Origin: Microbacterium sp.
Lineage (GTDB): Bacteria; Actinomycetota; Actinomycetes; Actinomycetales; Microbacteriaceae
Assembly: GCA_029267645.1 (NCBI GenBank)
Contig: JAJUIM010000098.1
Span: forward strand, 1 to 7,056
Length of the DNA: 7,056 nt
Reading direction: 5' to 3'
Part shown: positions 1 to 4,952 of the stretch, in pieces
How positions within the stretch are numbered: the first letter of the stretch is position 1
Layout: the number at the start of each line of letters is the position of its first letter
Program-made: the position numbers and the translations under genes
The notes under the pieces: generated by a model
Databases searched by the model: none
What the model saw: only the letters and a program-made list of their open reading frames with translations
Told to the model about the DNA's origin: nothing

Positions 1-368
1 AGCCTCTCGTCGCCGAGCGCGGCCGGCTCGGGTCGCTCGTGCGCGGCGTCGTGACCCACTTCGGCGGGGGCGGCGCGCCGGGGATCCCCACGCTGCACGG
101 GCGCCTCGAGATGCGCTCGGGCGGCGCCGTGCTGGACGGGGCGCACCGGCCACTGTCGCCCACGGGCGCGTCCGTGCTGCGCGCGCTCGTCGATGCGCGA
201 GGCGCCGTGATCCCGCGCGCGACGATCGTCGAGGCGCTCCCCCGCACGACCCGCAGCACGCACGCGGTCGAGATGTCGATCGCCCGGCTGCGCGAGGCGC
301 TCGGGCACCCCGACCTCATCTCGACCGTCGTCAAGCGCGGCTACCGCCTCGAGGTGGCCGACGCATGA
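1..368 (+). CDS. HemD-like / winged-helix regulator (NnaR/Rv0260c type), C-terminal part
   Basis: The gene is cut by the left edge; the first complete codon is at base 3 and 121 residues are visible. A GTG at 39 is in frame, but reading continues upstream through PLVAERGRLGSLV, which resembles the end of a uroporphyrinogen-III synthase (HemD) domain, so 39 is unlikely to be the true start. Fragment residues about 33-118 form an OmpR/PhoB-type winged helix: LSPTGASVLRAL, then the recognition-helix region HAVEMSIARLREALG, then the wing TVVKRGYRL. Proteins with a HemD-like domain fused to this DNA-binding domain are known in actinobacteria (NnaR of Streptomyces and Mycobacterium, Rv0260c), where they regulate nitrate and nitrite assimilation. 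It probably binds DNA in the cytoplasm; whether the HemD part is still an enzyme cannot be judged because it lies outside the window. The stop overlaps the next start as ATGA, implying translational coupling. The fusion call is firm; the regulatory role is inferred from the family. Confidence 0.82.
   Translation, partial: PLVAERGRLGSLVRGVVTHFGGGGAPGIPTLHGRLEMRSGGAVLDGAHRPLSPTGASVLRALVDARGAVIPRATIVEALPRTTRSTHAVEMSIARLREALGHPDLISTVVKRGYRLEVADA
351..357 (+). promoter_or_regulatory. Ribosome binding site of the CbiX-like chelatase gene
   Basis: GAGGTGG lies inside the last codons of the upstream regulator gene, 7 bases before the ATG at 365. It supports that start and allows independent initiation as well as coupling through the ATGA overlap. 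Confidence 0.6.
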
Positions 369-1048
369 CCGCGCGCCCGACGCTCGTCGCCTGCTCGCAC
401 GGCACCGACTCGCCCGAGGGGCGGGTCGTCATCGCCTCGCTCGCCCGCCGCGCGGCCGAGCTCTGCGACGTGCCGCTCGCCGAGACGTATGTGGACGTGC
501 AGCAGCCCCAGATCGACGAGGTCGTCGAGGGGCTTGTCGGCCGCGGCGTCATCGTGCCGCTGCTGCTCTCGCCCGGCTTCCACACGGCCGTCGACATCGG
601 CAGAGCCGCGCGTTCGCGGGCGGACGTCGTGGCTGCCGGCACGCTCGGCCCGCACCCCGCGCTCGTCGACGTGCTCGCCGACCGCGTCACAGCCCTCGGC
701 GCCGGTCCGCACGACCGGGTCGTGCTCGCGGCGGCCGGATCCTCGCGCCCCGAGTCGGCCGCGCGGGTGCGCGAGGTGCGCGACCAGCTCGCGGCCCGCC
801 TTCCCGCGCCCGTGACGACCGGCTTCGCATACGGTGCGTCGCCGTCGGTCGGCGAGGCCGTCGCCGAGGCGCGGATGCAGGGATCCGAGCGGGTCATCGT
901 CGCGAGCTACGTGCTCGCGCCCGGCCATTTCGCGAACCTCATCGCGCGGGCGGGCGCCGACGCCGTCACGGATCCCGTGGGGACCGACGCGCGCGTCGCG
1001 CAGATCGTCGCTGAGCGCTACCGCGAGGGACTCGCGCAGCTCGGCTGA
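365..1048 (+). CDS. Sirohydrochlorin chelatase-like protein (CbiX/SirB family, two tandem domains)
   Basis: A 227-residue cytoplasmic protein. The CbiX/SirB family inserts a metal (Fe2+ or Co2+) into sirohydrochlorin, the last step of siroheme synthesis or an early step of cobalamin synthesis. Two class II chelatase repeats are visible. The first (about 5-110) has ACSHGT with His12 and SPGFHTAVDIG with His73, the expected metal/tetrapyrrole histidine pair. The second (about 117-222) keeps LAPGHFANLI with His188, but its first motif reads LAAAGSS with no histidine, so this half looks degenerate. The ATG overlaps the upstream stop (ATGA), and GAGGTGG at 351-357 lies 7 bases before it as a good ribosome binding site. 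Pairing with a HemD-like regulator matches the Rv0260c-Rv0259c pair of Mycobacterium tuberculosis and points to siroheme for nitrite reductase, so iron is the more likely metal (inference). It converges on moaA, with only five bases between the stop codons. Confidence 0.87.
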   Translation: MTARPTLVACSHGTDSPEGRVVIASLARRAAELCDVPLAETYVDVQQPQIDEVVEGLVGRGVIVPLLLSPGFHTAVDIGRAARSRADVVAAGTLGPHPALVDVLADRVTALGAGPHDRVVLAAAGSSRPESAARVREVRDQLAARLPAPVTTGFAYGASPSVGEAVAEARMQGSERVIVASYVLAPGHFANLIARAGADAVTDPVGTDARVAQIVAERYREGLAQLG

Positions 1049-1060
1049 GCGCGTCAGCCG
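1042..1060. terminator. Inverted repeat spanning two convergent stop codons
   Basis: CGGCTGA (1042-1048), a five-base loop GCGCG, then TCAGCCG (1054-1060) form a perfect 7-bp stem. The left arm ends with the TGA of the chelatase gene and the right arm carries the complement of the moaA TGA. The hairpin would form in both transcripts and could act as a short bidirectional terminator. There is no T-tract on either side, so it is not a canonical intrinsic terminator. The moaA arm is partly fixed by its required Gly-Gly ending, so function is uncertain. Confidence 0.35.
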
Positions 1061-2118
1061 CCGATCGCGTTCATGCCGCGCGCCGGCTGCAGGAAGCCCG
1101 GGTCGTTGATCGCGTGCCCGGGCAGCTTGCCCCAGATGCAGCCGCGCAGCACGCGCTCGACGTCGGCGTCGGATCCGCCGCCCCGCAGTACGGGCATGAG
1201 GTCGAACTCGCGCGTCGAGAACAGGCAGTTGCGTAGCTGGCCGTCGGCCGTGAGCCGCAGGCGGTCGCACGCGCCGCAGAACGGCGCCGTGACCGAGGCG
1301 ATGACGCCGACCGTGTGATCGGATCCGTCGAGCCGCCAGGTCTCGGCGGGCGCCCCGCCGCGCCCGGGGATCGGCTCGAGGTGCCAGCGCTCGCCGAGGC
1401 ACTCGAGGATCTCCTCGCGCGTGACCATGCTCTGGCGATCCCACGTGTGGCCGGCGTCGAGCGGCATCTGCTCGATGAAGCGCATCTGCGCGCCGTTATC
1501 GAGCGCGAACTGCACGAGGTCTGCGAGCTCGTCGTCGTTGACGCCGCGCATCGCGACGGCGTTGAGCTTGAGGGGGCGCAGGGGCGACGCGGCCGCGGCG
1601 CGGATGCCGGCGAGCACGTCGTCGAAGCGGTCGCGGCGCGTGAGCTCGCGGAATCGGTCGCGACGCACCGTGTCGATCGAGATGTTGAGCCGGTCGAGCC
1701 CCGCGTCGATGAGCTCGGGCAGCCGTGCGTCGAGGCCGATCGCGTTCGTCGTCATGGCGATCTGGATCGGCCTGTCGGGCCTGCGCAGCGCTGCGAGCGC
1801 GGCCACGACATCGGCGAGGTCACGGCGCAGGAGCGGCTCGCCGCCCGTGAGCCGGAAGGTCGAGATGCCGTGCGTCGCGGCCACCTCGGCGACGCGCACG
1901 ATCTCGTCGAGCGTGAGGATGCTCTGCCGCGCGAGCCACTCGTTGCCCTGCTCGGGCATGCAGTACGTGCAGCGCAGCGAGCAGCGGTCGGTGAGCGAGA
2001 TGCGCATGTCGCGGTGCACGCGGCCGTGACGATCGAAGAGCGGCCCGTCCGTCGGCGCGTCTTCCGGCAGGGGCGCCTTCGCCGTGCGCTCCTGCAGTCG
2101 GATCTGCACGGCGCTCAT
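1054..2118 (-). CDS. moaA: GTP 3',8-cyclase MoaA (radical SAM, Moco biosynthesis)
   Basis: A 354-residue cytoplasmic enzyme that, with S-adenosylmethionine, converts GTP to 3',8-cyclo-7,8-dihydro-GTP; MoaC then makes cyclic pyranopterin monophosphate. The radical-SAM cluster motif is CSLRCTYC (Cys46, Cys50, Cys53), followed by the SAM-binding TGGEPLLR at 91-98. The second, GTP-binding cluster uses Cys281, Cys284 and Cys298, with Arg286 and Arg288 in CGACDRLRLT. The protein ends in Ile-Gly-Gly, the C-terminal double glycine needed for activity in this family. Length is normal and all key residues are present. The ATG at 2118 has only a weak purine stretch upstream (GGGACAGG), and no start codon lies in frame for at least 50 bases upstream. 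It follows modC by 70 bases on the same strand, so it is probably the last gene of a modABC-moaA operon. A possible 25-codon ORF overlapping the ATG could couple its translation. Confidence 0.97.
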   Translation of the reverse strand: MSAVQIRLQERTAKAPLPEDAPTDGPLFDRHGRVHRDMRISLTDRCSLRCTYCMPEQGNEWLARQSILTLDEIVRVAEVAATHGISTFRLTGGEPLLRRDLADVVAALAALRRPDRPIQIAMTTNAIGLDARLPELIDAGLDRLNISIDTVRRDRFRELTRRDRFDDVLAGIRAAAASPLRPLKLNAVAMRGVNDDELADLVQFALDNGAQMRFIEQMPLDAGHTWDRQSMVTREEILECLGERWHLEPIPGRGGAPAETWRLDGSDHTVGVIASVTAPFCGACDRLRLTADGQLRNCLFSTREFDLMPVLRGGGSDADVERVLRGCIWGKLPGHAINDPGFLQPARGMNAIGG

Positions 2119-2192
2119 GTCGACGCCTGTCCCGCGGGCATGCCTCCAGCGTAGGACCTTCCGTACCGTCCGGGGCCGCGCGCGCAGGTCAT
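2115..2192 (-). CDS. Possible 25-residue ORF bridging modC and moaA
   Basis: This short reading frame starts with an ATG overlapping the modC stop (ATGA, 2192-2189) and ends with a TGA overlapping the moaA ATG (ATGA, 2118-2115). It would encode a Gly/Arg/Ala-rich peptide beginning MTCARGPGRYG and ending MPAGQAST. It matches no family I recognise. No clear ribosome binding site precedes it. If translated, its likely role is to carry ribosomes from modC to moaA rather than to make a working protein. A second in-frame ATG at 2141 would give only eight residues. It may equally be chance in a high-GC gap, so confidence is low. Confidence 0.25.
   Translation of the reverse strand: MTCARGPGRYGRSYAGGMPAGQAST
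2142..2153 (-). promoter_or_regulatory. Candidate -10 element (TACGCT) between modC and moaA
   Basis: On the minus strand TACGCT (2153-2148) fits the actinobacterial TANNNT -10 pattern and would place a transcription start near 2141, 23 bases upstream of the moaA ATG and exactly at an in-frame ATG of the short bridging ORF. No convincing -35 element is visible. It could give moaA expression independent of modABC. The spacing matches that of the candidate moeB promoter. Confidence 0.22.
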
Positions 2193-3316
2193 GCGGGCCC
2201 TGCGATGAGGCGGACGTGCTCGGGAGCGATCGAGACGCGCACGGGATCCCCCGGCGCGATGCCGAGGGCTGCCACGAGGGCCGTCGGCACGTCGATCGCG
2301 AGCTCGGGCTCCGTCACGTGGATCCGCGCGCCACCCGGCGCGGGCTCGAGGCGCACGACGCGCGCGAGCCACTCGCCCACGGTCGCGTCATCGGCCTCCG
2401 CACGCGCCAGCTGCAGCGCGCCCGTCCACGTGGCGTCCTCGGCACGCGCGATGCGCGTGTCGGCGGGGCGGAAGACCGCGACGACGTCGTCGCCGTCCGC
2501 GAGGCGCGGCGCGGGCTCGGTCGACGGGATCCGCAGCGGCACGCCGAAGCTCGTGCCCGTCCACTCCCCCGCGCGCGCCGTCCCGCGCAGGCGGTTGAGG
2601 CCGGCCGCGGCCGCGACGAAGCGGGTCGCGGGACGCGCGAGCACCTCGCGCACCTCGCCGCGCTGCGTGACGCGGCCCTCCTCGATCACGAGCATGCGGT
2701 GCGCGAGCGCAGCGGCGTCGAACGCGTCGTGCGTGACGAGGATCGTCGAGGTCATCGTGTACGCGAGCTGCTCGCGCAGCAGCGTGCGGATGTCGCTCGC
2801 GGTCTCGGGGTCGAGCGATGTCAGCGGCTCGTCGAGCAGCAGCAGCCGCGGCTCGGTCGCGAGCGCGCGTGCGAGGGCCACCCGCTGCTGCTGACCGCCC
2901 GACAGCTCGCGCGGCCTGTGCTCCCCCGCGCCCGCGAGGCCCACGCGCCACAGCCACTCGTCGGCTTCCGTGTGCGCCCGCTGGCGCGAGGCGCCGCCCG
3001 CACGCAGGCCGAACGCCACGTTCTCGCGCACCGTGAGGTGCGGGAACAGCAGCGGGTTCTGGCCGAGCATGACGACGCGGCGGCGGCGCGGATCCAGCGC
3101 GTGGCGCCTCGACAGCCGGTCGCCGCCGATCACGACGCGGCCGTCGGTCGGGCGCAGCTCGCCCGCCAGCACCTGCAGCAGCGTCGACTTGCCCGCGCCG
3201 CTCGGCCCCATGACCGCGACGACCTCGCCCCGGCGCACCTCGAGCTCGGCGTCGAGCGTGAAGCGCTCGGAGCGGCGCACGACGACGCGCCCCGAGACGA
3301 CGTTGACGGGGTTCAC
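2189..3316 (-). CDS. modC: Molybdate ABC transporter ATP-binding protein ModC
   Basis: A 375-residue ATPase that powers molybdate import from the inner face of the membrane, docking to ModB. In order: Walker A GPSGAGKST (37-45), Q-loop Gln86 in LGQNP, signature LSGGQQQR (138-145), Walker B RLLLLDEP (157-164), D-loop SLDP (167-170) and H-loop His196. Residues about 240-375 are a C-terminal TOBE/Mop-like region with VAVFRPADT and a final GDPVRVSIAPEHVRLI; such domains bind oxyanion and regulate transport in ModC and CysA relatives. The start is the GTG at 3316: it overlaps the modB stop as GTGA and follows GGAGG by 5 bases. The open frame runs much further upstream, but only as an antisense-free shadow over modB. 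ModC is assigned rather than sulfate, iron or thiamine relatives because of the adjacent modA and modB and the Moco genes. Confidence 0.94.
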   Translation of the reverse strand: MNPVNVVSGRVVVRRSERFTLDAELEVRRGEVVAVMGPSGAGKSTLLQVLAGELRPTDGRVVIGGDRLSRRHALDPRRRRVVMLGQNPLLFPHLTVRENVAFGLRAGGASRQRAHTEADEWLWRVGLAGAGEHRPRELSGGQQQRVALARALATEPRLLLLDEPLTSLDPETASDIRTLLREQLAYTMTSTILVTHDAFDAAALAHRMLVIEEGRVTQRGEVREVLARPATRFVAAAAGLNRLRGTARAGEWTGTSFGVPLRIPSTEPAPRLADGDDVVAVFRPADTRIARAEDATWTGALQLARAEADDATVGEWLARVVRLEPAPGGARIHVTEPELAIDVPTALVAALGIAPGDPVRVSIAPEHVRLIAGPA

Positions 3317-4125
3317 GACATCCTCCCGGGGCGCCAGCCGCGCACGACGAGCAGCACGACGAGCACCGTGACGAGCAGCAGCAGCGCGAGCGCGACGGCG
3401 GGGCCCTGGCCGATGCCCGAGCCGTTGAAGGCGGTGTAGATCGCGAGCGGCATGGTCTGCGTCACGCCGGGCGCGTTGCCCGCGAACAGCGCCGTCGCAC
3501 CGAACTCGCCGATCGCGCGCGCGAAGCAGAGGATGACGCCCGCCACGATGCCGTCGGCCGCGAGCGGCAGCGTGACGCGGCGGAGCGTCATCCAGCGCCC
3601 CGCGCCGAGCGCCGCGGCCGTGCGCTCGTAGTCGGTTCCCGCCGTGCGCACGGCGCCCTCGACCGAGATGACGAGGAAGGGCAGCGCCACGAAGACCTGC
3701 GCCATGACGACGGCCGCCGTCGTGAACGGCAGCGCGAGCCCCGCGCGATCGAGCCATTCGCCGACGGGGCTCGAACCGCCGTACAGGAACAGCAGCGCGA
3801 CACCGCCGACCATGGGCGGCAGCACGAGCGGAATCGTCACGAGCACGCGCAGCACCGACGCGACGGACGACCGCGCGCGGGCGATGAGGATCGCGAGCGG
3901 CACGCCGACGACGACGCACAGCAGAGTCGCGACGAGCGCCGTGCCGAGCGAGAGGCCGAGCGCGCTGACCGCCGCGGGCGTCGTGACGTCGGCCCACAGC
4001 GTGCGCCACTCGACGCGCGCGACGAGGGCCGCGAGCGGCAGCACGAGGAACAGCAGCGCCAGGATCCCGGGGACGGCGAGGAGGCGGGGCAGCGGTGCCC
4101 TGGCGAGTCGCGCGGTGCGCGCCAT
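3313..4125 (-). CDS. modB: Molybdate ABC transporter permease ModB
   Basis: A 270-residue inner-membrane protein forming the molybdate channel as a dimer. Hydrophobic segments lie near residues 14-36, 53-82, 90-114, 132-154, 190-212 and 241-262, consistent with the usual five to six helices of ModB permeases. The cytoplasmic EAA loop that contacts ModC is clear: EGAVRTAGTDYERTAAALGA from 156, followed by RWMTLRRVTLPLA (177-189) and then ARAIGEFGAT (202-211), a very typical ModB stretch. The N-terminus is basic (MARTARLARA), as expected for a cytoplasmic end. The ATG at 4125 follows GAGGAG by 5 bases. It lies 37 bases after the modA stop and overlaps modC by four bases, so the three genes form one transcription unit. 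Nothing appears truncated. Confidence 0.95.
   Translation of the reverse strand: MARTARLARAPLPRLLAVPGILALLFLVLPLAALVARVEWRTLWADVTTPAAVSALGLSLGTALVATLLCVVVGVPLAILIARARSSVASVLRVLVTIPLVLPPMVGGVALLFLYGGSSPVGEWLDRAGLALPFTTAAVVMAQVFVALPFLVISVEGAVRTAGTDYERTAAALGAGRWMTLRRVTLPLAADGIVAGVILCFARAIGEFGATALFAGNAPGVTQTMPLAIYTAFNGSGIGQGPAVALALLLLVTVLVVLLVVRGWRPGRMS
3322..3326 (-). promoter_or_regulatory. Ribosome binding site fixing the modC GTG start
   Basis: On the minus strand GGAGG lies 5 bases before the GTG at 3316, inside the last codons of modB. It fixes the start of modC in a frame that stays open for another 231 codons upstream. Confidence 0.7.
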
Positions 4126-4130
4126 CTGCT

Positions 4131-4136
4131 CTCCTC
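4131..4136 (-). promoter_or_regulatory. Ribosome binding site of modB
   Basis: On the minus strand GAGGAG, within the longer purine run GGAGAGGAG (4139-4131), lies 5 bases before the modB ATG at 4125. It is the strongest such site in the window. The rest of the 37-base modA-modB gap holds a five-codon frame starting on the modA stop and a loose GTCAGTCCGTCA repeat, neither of clear meaning. Confidence 0.7.
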
Positions 4137-4162
4137 TCCGGTTTGTCAGTCCGTCAATTCCA

Positions 4163-4915
4163 TCATGGCGCGCCGAAGCCCCAGCTCGCGAGCCGCGCCT
4201 GCGCGTCCTCCGAGAGCACCCAGTCGACGAAGCGCTCGGCCGCGGGGCCCGCGCCGGCCGTCACCGCGATCGGATAGCGGTTGACGACGCCGTCGAGCCG
4301 GGCGTCCTCGATCGTGTCGACCGCGTCCGACGCCTGCGCGTCGGTGCGGTAGACGAGGCCCGCGTCGGCCGCGCCGTTCTCGACCTTGCGCAGCACGGCC
4401 GTGACGTTCTGCTCGCTGCTCGCGGCCCGCACCTCGAGCCCCGCGTCGTCGAGCGCCTGCGCCGTCGCGGCGCCGCACGGCACCTCCGCCGCGCACAGCA
4501 CGACGTCGAGGTCCGGATCCGCGAGGTCGTCGAGCGAGGCGACCGCGTCCTGCCCCTCCGGCGCGACGATGACGAGGGTGTTCGTCGCGAAGACGCGCGG
4601 TTCGTCGATGTCGTCGGCGATCTGCTGCATCGTGCGCTCGTCCGCGAAGGCCGCGACGTCGATCGGCGCGCCCTCGGCGATCTGGGTCGCGAGCGTGCTC
4701 GACCCGTCGTAGCTGACGGGCTCGACGTCGACGTCGGGGTTCTCGGCCTCGAAGTCAGCCACAATCTCCTCGAACACGCCGTTGAGCGACGCCGCCGCGG
4801 CGATGCGCAGCGTGGTCTGCTGGGCGCCGTCATCGGCTGTGCTCTCCTGCTGCGGCGCGCACGCCGCGAGCGGCAGGCAGACGAGGGCGGCGAGAGCGAG
4901 CGTGGCGCGGCGCAT
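4163..4915 (-). CDS. modA: Molybdate-binding lipoprotein ModA
   Basis: A 250-residue extracellular substrate-binding protein that delivers molybdate (and probably tungstate) to ModBC. Residues 1-19 are a lipoprotein signal: MRR, a hydrophobic stretch, and the lipobox LAAC with Cys19 as the predicted lipidated residue, tethering the protein to the outside of the membrane. The mature protein shows ModA ligand-site motifs: AAASL (Ser43), DGSSTLATQI (Ser72/Ser73), VPCGAAT (about 145-151), QNVTAVL (Val171) and GLVYRTDA (Tyr189), which match the serine, alanine, valine and tyrosine positions of E. coli ModA. Cys141 and Cys147 could form a disulfide outside the cell. I chose the ATG at 4915, which puts MRR directly before the signal; a GTG at 4933 would add six residues and is less likely. 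It is first in the modABC-moaA unit and divergent from moeB, 37 bases away. Confidence 0.95.
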   Translation of the reverse strand: MRRATLALAALVCLPLAACAPQQESTADDGAQQTTLRIAAAASLNGVFEEIVADFEAENPDVDVEPVSYDGSSTLATQIAEGAPIDVAAFADERTMQQIADDIDEPRVFATNTLVIVAPEGQDAVASLDDLADPDLDVVLCAAEVPCGAATAQALDDAGLEVRAASSEQNVTAVLRKVENGAADAGLVYRTDAQASDAVDTIEDARLDGVVNRYPIAVTAGAGPAAERFVDWVLSEDAQARLASWGFGAP

Positions 4916-4940
4916 GGGTCCATCCCACCACACGCGTCGC

Positions 4941-4952
4941 TACGCTCGGGTC
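4941..4952 (+). promoter_or_regulatory. Candidate leaderless promoter -10 of moeB
   Basis: TACGCT at 4941-4946 fits TANNNT and is followed by six bases and then the ATG at 4953, so the expected transcription start is the A of the start codon. No ribosome binding site precedes moeB, which agrees with a leaderless mRNA, common in actinobacteria. No good -35 is visible. The whole gap to modA is only 37 bases, so the modA promoter, which I could not identify, must overlap this element or lie within moeB. Confidence 0.42.

Noticed and set aside
341..1444. 367-codon minus-strand frame opposite the chelatase and the end of moaA
   Set aside because: It conflicts with two well-supported genes and shows Arg/Gly/His-rich shadow composition.
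1315..2154. 279-codon plus-strand frame opposite moaA
   Set aside because: It is the complement of moaA, whose two iron-sulfur cluster motifs and Gly-Gly end are clear.
2154..2171. GGAC/GTCC inverted repeat in the modC-moaA gap as a terminator
   Set aside because: The stem is only 4 bp with a 10-base loop and no T-tract.
2084..3439. 451-codon plus-strand frame opposite modC
   Set aside because: Arg/His/Ala-rich translation without motifs, and modC on the other strand has every ABC ATPase motif. Long antisense frames are expected at this GC content.
3317..4009. Upstream extension of the modC frame to a 606-residue protein
   Set aside because: The extra 231 codons overlap modB in another frame and give Arg/Ala-rich sequence with no domain. 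The GTG at 3316 has a good ribosome binding site and a GTGA overlap.
4151..4156. TTGACG on the minus strand as a -35 box for modB
   Set aside because: No TANNNT element lies at suitable spacing, and the purine run before modB is better explained as its ribosome binding site.
4146..4163. Five-codon frame (MELTD) starting on the modA stop as TGATG
   Set aside because: Too short to support as a gene; modB has its own strong ribosome binding site 37 bases downstream of the modA stop.
4916..4933. GTG start at 4933 for modA
   Set aside because: It adds MWWDGP before a complete lipoprotein signal that begins MRR; the ATG at 4915 is the better start.
4782..4952. Upstream extension of moeB by 57 codons
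   Set aside because: It is antisense to the modA signal sequence, low in complexity and absent from the MoeB family; the ATG at 4953 gives a normal N-terminus.
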